Shown here piece after piece: positions 26,301-41,300 of a stretch of 64,000 nucleotides of DNA. Location of the stretch: the NCBI GenBank assembly GCA_964007475.1, contig OZ023273.1, positions 21,377,557 through 21,441,556 of the forward strand. Direction: 5' to 3'. Every line of letters begins with the position of its first letter. Position 1 is the first letter of the stretch. Source of the DNA: Hybos culiciformis (lineage: Eukaryota > Arthropoda > Insecta > Diptera > Hybotidae). Position numbers and translations under genes: made by a program. Below the pieces are notes generated by a model that was not told where the DNA came from, searched no databases, and saw nothing but the letters and a program-made list of their open reading frames with translations.

Positions 26301-29300
26301 TTATGAATAACGATTCGATAGTAAAGATTAACGAAAGTTTTGTTTTCAAACTCTATTTTAAGAAAATTAAACAAATATTCAATTCTCGAAGCAATTACCA
26401 TATTCAGTTGAACGAAAATTGCAATTTAAAGAAGTTGTGAATAAATTACAATAGTCTTAATAGTATTAATACCTACTTAGTTATATGAACTTTAATTTTT
26501 TTTGCTAGTAAATAAGTAAGTAATTTAAATTTTTTTTCCCTAATACATTCTAATTCTTTTTGAACAGAAATTTAGCACTAGTTCGTTATATCTTATGGAT
26601 AAATTGGATACTTTTCTTTCAGCATAAATATTTCATGAAATGCTTAATTATTGTAAAACTAAATATCCCACAAGGTCTATGTTTGATTACTCGTGTAAAA
26701 TTGATTAAAACAAGCAAAAAGCTATTTTTTTATCTTCTAAAACTAAAAACAATATTATATGTTTTCTTTTTTTTTTTTTGGTATTCATTCACCAAATCTA
26801 ATCAAAACATAACTGCTATTGTAAATATTTTTTATTTGAACATTTCTTGCAAAAAAAAAAATATCTTATTTGTTTTCGTTATATTTTTTTTTTTCCAAAT
26901 ACTTATACGAAAAAAAATTGAGTTTTCAGATATTAGCTCACATATAGGTTTGTTTAATTCAAATAAATATAAAAATAGTGAAAGCCAGCAGTTATTTTGG
27001 ATAAAAATATTGAAATGTTGTTTTGTGCTTCATTTGATTAATAACATCAATTTTATTTTTATTAACGATTATGAAAGAATTAAAATAATAAATTTATTAA
27101 AATTTAAGATTAAAAAGCAAAAATTTCATTTTAACATTTAGTTTGTGTTTTGTTTGTTTGCATGTATAGGTAATAACTTAGTAATTTAACTAGAAAGGTG
27201 ATAAGAATTTAATGCCCAAAACAATATGAATCTGGGGCTCAAAGCAAAAAATGTCAATCTAAAATAAAATAAACTTTTTAACGTTAATTATATTTACTTT
27301 ATTAATTACAATAAGTATATAAAAATGTTTAAAAAAAATTTAATATAGTTTTCTCATTGAAATTTTAGCTCTTGAGTTGCCTTTTACTCGGACTTATTTT
27401 GAAGTTTTTTTTTGTTTTACACAATTTTCACACATAACAATAACAAAACGACTCAGTATGACCTATGACTAAATGTCTAAATCTTTCAGCTCTGTAACTG
27501 CCAAGTTCTACTAAAAGATATTTATAAATGTTTTATTTTTGTTGCAATTTTTCTCTTGCCACAGAAATAATTTTTTTTTATATAAAAAAGTTAATTATAA
27601 TTCATTATTTATTAAAACGTGATGTAAAAATGAGTTATTGAGTCAATCTGTCATTTTGTGACAAAAATATTCTTTCCATTTTTGTTATCATAAGTAAAAT
27701 ATATTGTTTACTTGGAAGTTTATATTTTTAGATTTCCTCTACTTTTGATATTATTCTGATGTAAACTCATCATCAGAATAATATCAAAAGTAGAGGAAAT
27801 CAAAAAATATAAACTTCCAAGTAAACAATATAATACTCAAATAATCTAAGTTTATACCTTACCTAATATTTTTCTTTCATATTTTTAAAAATTGATAAGA
27901 CGGCAAATAGGTGATCCAGCCGAAATTATTTTATTTGATATTGTACAACTACATAATATTTTCATATTTTATATAATTCTATTATAAGTTGTATATAAAT
28001 TATATTTTCGCAAATAATTTATAGATTGTTTTTATTTTTCATTTCAGGTAATTGATATGTACGATTGGTATTTTTTTTTTGTGTTAAGAAAAAATAAAAT
28101 TTAAGTTTCAACTTTCAAGGTAATATTTTTTTTCTTTATTGTGCTGTTTAACAACGGTATTGTGCACAATTTTTTTTTTGAGGAAATGAGCAACCCAATG
28201 ATCTCATTCAAATGATAATAAATTTAATTATAAAAACAAATTTTTGTTCTTTTGAAAAAAGGTAACGAATGGGGAAAAAGATCGATCTTTTAAATTAAAT
28301 TATTAATTTGGGTTTGAAGTAGTTTAATAGATATTTTTCAAGTTGCAGAAAAACCTGCTGGAAAGTAGTTTTAAAGATTTTATTTGAAAGAACAACATCA
28401 AACTATATCTTTATCGTATCAACTCATCCCTATCCATGAAAATTATTAGAGTCCGTTCAGGAGTAAATAATGTTTTGCCGAAAAAAATAATATACAATTA
28501 TAATTATGTGTCGCTCTCATAGTGCAAATTCATTTTATCTCAGGATTATCTTTGACAAATAATAATTTTATAAGCTGTATACTTTTACTTATATTTTATA
28601 TTTATGTGCTTTTATTTTAAACACTAGTTAGTAAAAACTAATTTATTTTAATATAATTAATAATTTAATATACGAAAGTAAGTTCGTGGAAGGTAAAAAC
28701 CGAGGTAAAAACTTATTGCATCTTTGAATTTGTCTACTTACTTAATTTTCTACTTTTTATTGTTTCTTTCTGCTAATATAAAAAATAAATTAGGTTTATT
28801 AATATTTCTTATGATTATGATTGTTTTTTTTTTTCTTTTAACCAAATAACGATTATAATAATAGAAATTTGCGAAAACAAAACGTAATTTTTTTTTTCAA
28901 TATTATCTTCAAACAAGCCAAAAGGGAAATTTTTTCATTTAAAATAAGGAAAAAAAACATTTATTTGTACATTATGTTTTTGTAGCACATAAGAGATGTA
29001 ATTTTGTATGTTTTATTAAATCGTTGAGAAAATGCAAACAAAATAGATACACTTAATAGTGGTAACATATTAGTTTATGTGTTACACTCTTAAAATGTTA
29101 ATCACTAGTAAGTAATCTACTAGTCGACCCCGCAAAATATTTAAATTTAATAATATAAAATATAATTAACTTTCCCAGAAACAAAAAATGTAATTATTAG
29201 TAATACATACACTAAGCCGGGTTGTCACAAAGAACAGGAACAGAAACAGAATTCAGTACATTTGCAACAGAAACAGAAACAAGTACTTTTGGCTTCTTGC

Positions 29301-32300
29301 TGTTGACAAAAAAATATTTATAACGAAATAAAAAATGTTGAAAAAAATAAAATTAAATGACGGAATGAAAGTAATGTGAAAATACAAATACTATCTATCT
29401 GATAAATATTGATGAACTAACATTCTGTTTGTGTACTTTGTTGCACACCTTTAAACAGCCAATCGGTTTCTGTTTCTGTTTCTGTTCTTTGTGGCAGCAA
29501 GGCTTTAGTTGCAGAAAATAATTAAATAAAAAATAAATATAAAATTTAAGCAAACGTTCCTTTATTTTCTAAGTCAAATAATTTTCTAACTTATATACTT
29601 ACTTATATATAAAAATAAATTCGGAAAATAATGTTAATTTTTATAAACATAACATTAATTAAATATCTAACTTAATTGTATAAGCTAAGGTATAACGTAT
29701 AACCAATCCTTCTATTTTGCCTCTTTACATTATCTTTATTTGTTTTTTTTTTCAGTGTTTACCTTTCTATTTGTTTAGTTTTTTTTTTATAACGAACGTC
29801 TAATTTTTTTTTGCTCCTTTTATAAGTTCACCAAATAACTTGATATTTTATTAAATTGTTTTTTTTTTCGGTATTCATATACGATTTTTTTTTTTTTAAA
29901 TTAATAGAAAATGTAGAAAACAATTTTTATACCGCAAAAATAAGAAAATGTCTCCCATATTGTATTTTAGATTAAGATTACACACCTTTAAAAGTTAAAT
30001 TTGTGAAAAAAAAAATTAAGTAAGTATGTTTTGTTAAACATTTTTAAGTTCCGTTAAGGTCTTTTTATAAACCGCATTTAAATGTATAATTATTTTTCAA
30101 TTTTCTCTATTATGTAATTTTTAGAAATTTTATAAAATTTTCCAAATTTTCCAAATTTTTCAGATATCACTGACTCCTAAATCAAGTTTTGAAAAACCGA
30201 AATTTTTTTTTCTATCAAATAAGCAAACAAAAAATTAAACTTTTAGACCTAGTGAAAATTCTGTTTTATTCAAATCTCAACATTATACTTTTTTTTTAAC
30301 CTAAAATGGTATAAAGTTTATTCAAAGTAATCAGGAACAGGATAGCTTAAATAATTCAATTTATCTGATAACAATTTTCAATATCTTTCATAATAGCATA
30401 AAGGAAGTATAAATAGAGGAACTAGTCCCATACAAAAAATTCGAATAAAAAAAGTTGAACAAAATTAGATCAGACCCCCAAGCTTTTATTTTTTTTAGAA
30501 TATAACGCTATAACGAGAGAGCTTTATAGCTTTTAAAATATTTTTTTTTATAAAGCTTTTAAAAATAAACAAAATATTTCCTTTATTAAAATTGTATTTT
30601 AATGTTTACTAGTATTTGTTCTCTATAAAAACAAAAAATTGGGTTAGATAAATGTAAATAAAAAAATTATTTTTGAAAGCATTAATAAATTCATTTTATT
30701 ACATGTTTAATTTACATATCGTCGGTCTCGTGCATAAATCACGAAACTGTAATTTTGGCCGTTTCGACCTAATATTGTAGAAAAATCATAAACAACTAAA
30801 ATTTTAATATGTTCAAAGTTAGAAGTTGAAAGCTGTCATAAATTATATATACGCAATGACTATTTCTATTTTCCCGAAAATATCAAAACGTACTAAAAAA
30901 AAGAAATTTAAATCCAATTTTCTCAAAACTATGTTTTTGCAGTTCCGTGATTTTTGCATGAGACCGACGATGTTCACATTATTTTATATCATTGGAATAA
31001 TGTTTTTTTTGTTTTTTATTTTGGTTTCAAAGTATACTTTAACTTTGTAATAATATCCCTTTTAAAAATTTTGAGCCTTTTATTATTAAAAGTGGTAATA
31101 ACAACTCCAAAAATTTAAATCTATGTTCATAACATTCGTCTGTTTCGGTGAACCAGAAATCATATTTTTTTGATAATTTTATTGCGTAAAAACAGCATTG
31201 CATACAGTTTGTTAAAATTCTTTTTTTTATAAAAATGTTGAGCAAAATAGTTATCAAACATTTTTATACGAAATCTGGTAATTTCAAACAGATCAAATAA
31301 AATATTTCCAAATCATTGTCATAATTTTTGTGATATAAAAATTGTTCTGATTTCAATTCAAGGACATCATTAGTTTTTTTTTATTTTATTTTTTTTTTTT
31401 ATGATTGGGGTCTATAGAAGATAACTTGTTTAGCCGACTACTTTTTATGGAGCTCTAACTTCATGAATTACTAAATTATTTAAGTCAAAAAAGTGCGTTT
31501 ACCTACTTATTAATAAATAAAATAAATGAATAAATATTTACTTTATTTTATTCAAATTATTTATACTTATTTTAATTCCGTATCCAAATTGATAAATTTC
31601 CAATAATAATAAAATATTCCGATATAATTTTTTTAATGTCCTTATATTTCAAAATTTAAATAGTTAAAACAAAGTTCATGCAAAATATTTTAATATATAC
31701 ATTTATTTTAAAGAATGAACTAATTAAACGTAAATTCACGATAAAAATAAAATAATGTCTCCCACTATCGTTTAAGAATATTTTATCCAAAGGAGATAAA
31801 ATATTATGACATATTATCTCTTTATTAATGTAAAAATTAAATTGCAATATATATATTTATTGATTTGAAATAACTTATGATAAGGATTTTATAAATTTCA
31901 ATAAAGACGAAGATGCTAGTTTTAAAAAAAAAAATCATAGATGTTATAAATTGATATTAGCACACCATAACAATACATAATTTAGACACATATTTTTTCA
32001 TTTATTCATTTGTTATGATTTTTCGCACAACTACATTCGAATTTTTAGAACTTTGTTGTAATAAAACTAAACATCCTCAAAATAGAAAAAAAATTAATGA
32101 GTATTAGAGAAAATAGAAAAGCTTTTTTGCTTATACATATGTTTTGGGGGTCTGAAAAAATAGGAAAAAAAATAAAAACGTTATTTTAAAAAGTTGTTTG
32201 ACATAGTTACTCTATATTATACTTCCTTTATGATAATAGATATAAATGCATCCAAAAATAAATACAACTATAAGTAAATACCGAAAATTCTCGAGGCAAA

Positions 32301-35300
32301 AATATCTTCAAATAATAGGATTTTTTTATTCAAATTGAAAGATAAGCCTGGCGAAAGTGTTCTTACGAAATGCCATATATTTCTTGATAAAAGAAATCTT
32401 AAATAACATTTTAACTAGAAGAGATATTGCGAGAATATTATGTCAATAATAAAATAACTGACGCGAAACATATAAAAATAAATTATAACTGACGTATTAT
32501 TTTAGTGTTCTTTTATAAAAATTCTTTACGTGAATAAGTGACAGTGTGTATAAAAGAAAATCGCTTGATGCAATAAAAATATAATTAACCTGAAAATAAC
32601 TATGCATAAATTTAGGTGGCATAATTTAAGTTATTTTATATTAAAATATATGTTTTTTTTAATAGGATTATTAATTTTATTCATATTTATTTATTTTAAT
32701 GGTATTAAAGACATTTTTGAAATGCTTCCTACTATTTGTAATTTATGCAAAACATGAGAGTCTTCTTCAATAAGAATAATTCAAGTGGAAATATGGAAAA
32801 TAGTTTTTAAAATATTAAATGTGCGAATGAAAATAACTTTTAAATACTTATATATTTACTACATGTGTATGTATGTACATATATATAGTTTGAGTTATAA
32901 AATAAGATTTGAGAAATATTTTTTTTTGCACGCTGATTCATTTTGTTTATCAGTAAGCGTTAAATTTCATTTAGCTTAATTAAGTTATTTTACACATTTA
33001 ACATTTTTAGCATTTAAAGGTATGAAAATTACTACGGACTACTTATTGAAATATTTCAAATTATAGAATTTTCAACAATCTGTATATATGTACATATATA
33101 TATGTTAATTATCCATTTTTTTTTCCTGACAAACGTTTGTGTACTTCTACAGGCAAGATTTATGAACCGATTTTGAAATTTTTTTAATTAATGTATCGAA
33201 ATTTTATTTGCGCATATTTTTTTAGATTTTTTTATTGTGGCGTTTTTTCACCTTCAATTCATAAAATTAATTTTTAAATATTTTCAACAACAAAATGTTA
33301 ATAATAATAGAATTTGAAATGAATGTGTGAGATATGATAGCTCGTTTGAACATCGAATTGCAATAATTATAATATGAATAATATGATTCACCAAAATCAA
33401 ATAAAAAGTATTTTTACTCGAATATCGAGTATGGGCGATTACTAGTATAAAGTATACATACATTACATTGTACATATTTGTATTGATTTACTGAAAAAAT
33501 ATAAACAATTTATTTTTTTTGAATAAATAGAGATAGGCATAATATATAATGAACGGAAGGACTGAGCTGAAGAGTATTTAATAAAAGAACTGATAAGATT
33601 TTGTTTTGGGAGAGCTTAAAGCCTTAAAGGTATTTTATTGATTTAATATTATCCAGTTCTTAGATTAAAATATTCTGATTATAAATCAAACGAGGGTTAA
33701 CACTGATTAAAAAATTAAAAAAAACAATATAAATACATTTTCAACTTTTTTTTATTTTAGGTAAATGAATGAAAGTATGAATGTTCACGAAGTATTTTAT
33801 CAACTAAAGAGACGTCATATTTTAAGTCATAAATTCTTTTGATTAAAATCTCAATGATTTTGTTAATCCCCATTTGATTTGACAATTACATGGAATTCAA
33901 AGGAATCTTGTTTATTATTACTAATAAAAGTGTCTAATAAATAAGACCACCAACTAACTATTCAGATTAAAAACAAAAAAAAAATCAATAAACTGGAAAT
34001 TTGTAATTGACATGCAAACTTATTCAATAATTCGTTAGGGATATAATATGCTTTAATAATGTGTACCTATGTGTTTGTGTTTATGTTTATTTAAATTTAA
34101 AAATATGACTTACCTACAACAAAAAAAAACAATTTTTCATAAAATTTATCATCAGATTGATTTTAAAATTATTTTATTTTAAACAATTTGGATTAAAAAC
34201 ATTAAACTTTTTTCCAGACTATTTTCATTTTAAGTTCATTAAAACAAAATTATGTTGAATACTAACTCTTTTTTTTTTTAGATTGGTGGAAATAATAATA
34301 GGTATCTTATTTTTTTTTCGCATATGCCATATGATTATCATCACTTCCACTTCTTGTACTTAGTTATTGTGTTTAGATTACTTTCACATCACTTGCAGCA
34401 TATTTGAATTTGTTATTGTAGAAGTACTTTACTTTTCTTCCGATATTATGAGGTTCGAACGTGAAAAGACAGTTTTGATTTTTCAAAATTTAGATTTTTT
34501 TTTCTTTTTGTTTTCCTTTTTTATATTTGAAGTCATACATACATATTTATATTAATATTTATACAATCTTAATGAAAGCTGGGTCCAATCATATACACAT
34601 CCAGTAATTATAACTAGTACTAATACAATATTGTGAAATAAAATTTTATTTTGTAATAAAAATCACTTCCCAAGATTAAATAAGTAATAAAAAAAAAAAC
34701 TGCAATAAAAAACAAAGCCCATCTCGGAAATATACTCCAATCTCTAGGCCCTGATTTCATGCATAACATTGATTCGTCTCAGACAGTCATAACTTTATCT
34801 TAATTTTAAATTGGATTTTGTAACAGCGACATCAAAAATGTTTGAAACTTTATTAGCCACGGAGAATATTCATTCCACTGGCTGTTTTTTAGAATATATT
34901 GTACTGTGCCTTCCAACCCAAAAAAACACAGTGGATCGTTGACAACTACCCACCTTAAACGGTATAACCAATATAAATCAGTATAAACTGATTCTATTAA
35001 TTTTAATTTTTAAAATTCTATATTTTTATATGCTTATATTGAGAATGTAACACTTACTAACAAATGCTAAACTATCATATTTCTCTTTGGAGTTCCCAGA
35101 ACATACTTGATGCAATACCTATTTTATAAATTTTTGCATATTAATTTAGATACACTAAAGTAAAAAGCCATAACTTAAACAAAACATTAAAATTTTTTAA
35201 GTCTAATTAAAAAAAAAATTAAATTAATGAATTAAATTCCTATTAATATAATTTAACATAATATAATTTGATTTTTTTTTTTTTTATTTTTAAATTAATT

Positions 35301-38300
35301 ACTTTTGTAATGAACTTTTTTTTGTATATAACTAAAATGTTGCCAGTATTAGTCCCAATAAGGCACTTGCATGGGACACATATAAAAACAAAATTTGAAC
35401 TATTTCTTTTCTGTATTAGTAACTAGTTTTAATATAATGAATTGTTTACTTTTATAAGATCAATGTTAAATAAATGTACTAAATAAATAAAAAAAAAAAT
35501 GTTGAGGCCCTTGCTAAGATTTTTAGATGCAGTTCCTAATTCAAATATATTTTATAATAATATTGATATTCATTTGATCTATAATACTTATAAGAAATTT
35601 AAGAAAAAATTATTATCCTTGCGAAGGCCAGTGGAAATATTCTTAGATTAAAAATGAAAAATAAAAAAAACGTCATCATTTCATTATATTTGGATTTTTG
35701 AATAAATGTAAAGAAAAAAAAATTTTTAATTCCAATATAAAGTTAGTTCTAATTTTATTTATTTTTTTATAGTTTTAAGGTTTCGCCATAGTCCAATTGC
35801 GCGCATGAATTTTAAAAAATAAAATGTTATTTTCTCTATCATTTGACGTGACGTGATAGTTGATTATTTTGTTATTAAAAGTACACATTTCAAAAGTTTC
35901 ATCAAATTCCATTTGTTATGTACCTGCAAATGGAAATTTACAAATTATAAGCATTATAACTACATATAAGTACGTAAAATAATGATATTATTTTGTAAAA
36001 CCCATTTTTTATCTGTTCTCGATTTGTTTCTCTAAGTAAATATATTTTTGGAGTACTTACTTGAAACGTGATGAATTTTTTTTCCGAGTGAAAAAGAATT
36101 TGGAACCCTTAACTTTTTATTACAGTCTTTTGAAAAAGTTGAATACACTGGTAAAGGCACTTACTTAAGTACTTAAGTACTTTAACAGAAAAAAAAAGTT
36201 AATTAATTTGTTTCCATACTTTTTCCATAGTGTTTTTCGTTTGATATTAATTTTAATTATTATTATAATAAGCTTTATATTAACTTGCTTTTGTATGTCC
36301 TTTCGGTTGAAAAATTGTAATTAATTTCTGAAGCAGTTGCTGACATCCGATTAAGATGAAATTTGGCATTTATACGTAACTTCGATGACAATTCAATAAT
36401 ATTGGTATCATGGAGCTGATCTGATGATGGACATGGATGCTGGCCCTAGCAACGCCATTGTGTTTAGGCTCTTTGAATTTGACTTGACAAGGACTATACA
36501 TCTAGGTGGGTGCTAGTCAAAGCAACGTAAAAAAAAAATAACGGACGTCACCTATTGAAATAACAATTTCAATACTACGGCGGATCGACTTACTACACGT
36601 TGACGAGTTATTCCTATAGTATTTAGGATTATAGAATAATACACAAAAAAAAAATTATTTTTGCTTATGGAAAAAAATATATCGATTCAATAAACTATTA
36701 CTAATTACTTAAAAATTGCAGTAAAAACTGTATTGAGGAACTATGAGAAACAGATTGAAAGCGAAAGTTTTTTAAAAACTATTCCTGTTTTCCTGTTTCT
36801 ATTTTTTTATTCAAAAATTTTCTTACTTCGTTGAAAAGATTGTGTTGCTGTTTTCCGAAATAACTCACTACATAAAAACGACTTATTTATAGACTAGCTG
36901 ACCCAGCGTGCTCCGCTACGCTCTTGACAACATAAATTTCAAGAAAACTCCTTCTACCATCCCTTCTGTCTCTCCCTTCTGCCTCACCCCTTCTGCCCCT
37001 CCATTCCGCTCCTCCCTTCGGCCGCTCCCTTTGAAGGAAACAGAAGATTTAAAAATATATTATATTAAAGTTAGTTAAACATTAAAATTGACAACTAACA
37101 ATATAGGCATTTGAGATTAGGCATTTATGTAATTTTTAGTTTTTGTATAATGTACTTATACCTATTTTGGGATCTCTGTTGGACACAAAGAGTGAAAAAA
37201 ATATATGTATGTACATTCGTATTAAAATCCTTAAATTGATATTCTATTTTTTAACACAGCATGAGTTTTTTGAATTATGTTAATACGAAGGATTTCTTAA
37301 TGGTTCATACATCATCCATTTTTTTTTTACAATGAATTAGAAATATCTATGCCTTAATGTTATAATATACGTTTTATTTTATATTTGATAAAACGCTTTT
37401 GAAATTTCGTAAATTTGAAGTCTTCGATTTTAAAAATCTTCGGAAACATTTTTGTTGTATCTACTTATAATCGATATATGTATTCGATGAACATTGTAGA
37501 TATATGAACATACTAGTCGAAATACCCGGCTTCGCACGGTAGTCCCGAACTTATATTAATATCAAAACGCGTTAATCCAGATTTCGTGCACTAAAAAAAA
37601 CAGAATTTCAAAATTTGTTGAATAGCCACTTCCCCGGTGCCTTAACACATCCAGTCTTCTAAATAGTCGATTCGGGTCCAACGCTATAATATTTTATCGG
37701 AATATACCTAAATTGCATTTTGTGCACTAAAAAAACAGAATTTCAAAATTTGTTAAATAGCCACTTCCCCGGTGCCTTAACACATCCAGTCTTCTAAATA
37801 GTCGATTCGGGGCCAACGCTATAATATTTTATCGGAATATACCTAAATTGCAAAACCGCCTTCTAAGGTAGCCCCCATCGGGGCCTCAGATCAAAAATAT
37901 AACCAATCGGGTCTCTAGACTCCTTATTTTTAAAATTTTAAAGTTTCGAAATTTGTTGTGTAGCCCCCCAATTGAGCCCTGGGACGGTTGGGGGCCTTTC
38001 AACATCCATTTTTTTAAATAGGCTTTTCGGGTCCAACGCTACAACATTTTATCGGAATATACCTAAATTCAAAAACCGGCTTCTAAGGTAGCCCCCCCGT
38101 CGGGGCTTCGGATCGAAATTTCTAGTATCCTATAACCATCTCAGATCCCAGTGCTACTTAACTTCAAAATTTCGAATTTTGTACTATAGCCCCCCCAATT
38201 GAGCCCTGGGTCAACGGTTGGGGGCCTCTCAACATCCAGTTTTTTAAATAGAGTTTTCGGGTCCAACGCTACTATATTTTATTGAAATATACCTAAATTT

Positions 38301-41300
38301 CAAAACCGGCTTCTAAGGTAGCCCCCCCGCCGGGGCCTCGGATCAAAATTTCTAGTACCCTATAACCATCTCGGGCCCCAATGATACTTAAGTTCAAAAT
38401 TTCAGCCAAATCGGTTTAGCGGTTTAGGCGTGATTGAGGACAGAGGACAGAGGACATAGGACAGAGGACAGAGGACAGAGGACAGAGGACAGAGAACAGA
38501 GAACAGAGAATTTTCATTTTTATTTATTAGATATTTTTTAATGAATTTTTGGCTCTAAATTAAAAAAAACTCCTTTTGTACCTATACACTAATGCAAAAA
38601 AAATTTAACATCATCAAAAATATTTTTTTAAAAAGAACAAGAAACACCATTCCCTCAAAATTAATTAAATGTGTTTCATTTTGAAAAAAAAAAATATTTT
38701 GATCAGACAGTTGAATCGATATTTATTTCGCTTCGGTTTTGGTTTCATTTCTTAATTTTTTTTCGGTTCCGGTTAAGTTTCGGTTTTGATTTATTTATTT
38801 TCGTTCCGGTTACGGTTTTTTTTTTAGAATGTTTCCTGAAAAACTGATATACACTGCACACAAATTCAGAAATAGTAAGAAAATGTATTGTTGTTCATAA
38901 TTTCATCAAAATAAAGGAAATAAAAAAATATATGTATGTACCTACATTAAAACAGATAAACAAAAACATAGTACTATGAACATTATTTTTACATTTCGGA
39001 TTCTAAAATATTACAAATATATATTTGAAATTGTTCTTGGAAGTAAAAAATTATCTAAATAGTTTAGATTTATTTTGTCTTCGATAGTTAGCTCCTAAAT
39101 TTTTTTATTGGTTCTACGATAACTTTGTCGCCGCATTCCGATTATGGATTTTTATAGAACTCATCAAAATGAAACAAAAAGATTAAATAAAATTTATCGA
39201 TATCTCGCTTAATTTTCGAGATAACTCAATTCAAAAATAAAACAAATTAATTTTTTTTTCAATTAATTATGCTTTCGAATAATTTGTGTTATTATTATTA
39301 ATAAAATATTTTAGAAGTAGAAAGATTTCTACAACATCGCGTAACAAAAACTATGTGTTTAATCAATCACCTTGTTTAAAAATATAACTTTATTTTTAGT
39401 AAGAGCAGCACGTTTAAAAATTTCTTTTGTAAAATATTAAATTTAATAAAAAAAAACATTTTGATCTTTGTTCATTCATTTGTGGTAAAAAGTTTCTTTA
39501 AATTTGTTTTCGAGTAATTTAAAGGATTTGCATTATCTTCTTACCACATCACAGTTCACAAGATATCAAGACTTTCATACATGATTAGAGATCGTGTTTT
39601 CATTTTAACTTTATTTTAAAACTGATTACATATTTATTTCAATTTTCCTCATAATAAATTTTATTATAACGTTAATTTAATAATAATCAATCATTAACTT
39701 CGAAAATTATATTGAAAGATAATAGTTATAAAAAATATTAAATTAGGGAATTATGAAAAAGTGAAAGTAACTTTAATACCTTTTAAAAAAATATAAAACA
39801 AAAGTATTTTAGCAATAAGTAATCGAATTCCTTGTAGTTTGTTTTAAAAGCGACCCCATTTTTTTCATTATAGACTGCAAAGCTTAATAATTCAAAAAAA
39901 GTTTTTTTTTCTATATTATGACTTTTAGAAAGCAAGTTTTTCAATTTAGAGTTTATACGTCTGTCTGTTGCTAATATTACAACATGTCTTAATCGTGTTT
40001 AATATTACCACACTACGAGTAATCACGCAGTTGCTGCACAAAAACATGATGCTCACTACTACAAACATGTGTTAAGTAAAAAATATTATTTAGGGTTTTA
40101 AAAGTGAAATAAAATAATAATTGAAAACTTCACTAATTCCAATAAGATGTGAAAAAATTTAAACAAATTCCTCAATTACAAATTCTGTCCGCATTTCTAA
40201 TTCTTTGTATTTCAATTCAATGGACGTACGAATAAAGTATAATTTTTATTAGTTTTTACTTTTTGTGGCAATTTAGTCTAAAGCAAATATTCTTGCACAA
40301 TTTAGTTTTCCAAAAAAATAAAAATTCTAATTAATGTTTTTTTATTCATTGAAAATCGTCTGATAGTTTCTTTAAAATATTAACAAACTTTTAGATTTAT
40401 AATTATATTTGCCCAATGTTCCAAAATTATTATATGTACACTTGTACAGACAGATCTTGGAATTCTCCTTCATATGAGGGTTCTCCCAATTAATGTTATT
40501 TCAGAGTAGATATGCAGGATTTTCAGCTGAACACTCTTGATCTTGTACAATCCTTAACAAAATGAAGATCAAACGAAAATTAGTTAAGTACTAAGTACCT
40601 ACGAATTAATTATTTCCAGATTTTAAGAATACTGCATATTATTATAAAATTCATATATTATAAATAGAACTACATAATCATCTATAAATTTTGAATAGTT
40701 ACTTACTTATTCAAACATTATATTGAAGATTGGAGGAATGAGTGGATTTTAAATGTACTTAATTTTTATTTTTTATATAATTTTTGAATTTTTAGATTCT
40801 TTTGTTCGTTAATAGTTTTATGTTATCAATTTTGATAGAAATTTTATGTAAACAGATTTTGTTAATAAAAAAACAGGTTTTGATATTCAAACCTTAAAAT
40901 TCTTTTTTTTTATTTTAATAAATTTTAACAAATTTCTATGTTTTTGATAAAGAGATAGGATCCTAAGATTATAATTCGGTTGAAGACAATGTTGTAAGAA
41001 AGAAAAAAAATTAAAAGGGACCAATAAAATTTATGTTGTATATATTATGATTCATCTACCTCTAACTGAACAAATATAAAGGCTCTTTTTATTAACAAAG
41101 GGATTCAATTTTATCTTAAAATAATAAAATTTATTCTTTGAATATATCAGAAATAAATTGTTCTTAAAACATACATACATACATATCTATATCAAGTGTC
41201 AACACTTAATGTTTCCATTTTACTTAAAGTAAATGTAATGTCTTGAATAATATTGTTGTTCAAACTCCAAAATGAAACTTATACAATATTTCATGCCTAT

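Noticed and set aside
26560..27141. 193-codon open frame
   Set aside because: Low-complexity F/I/K/N-rich translation typical of AT-rich DNA, no recognisable domain, no splice context.
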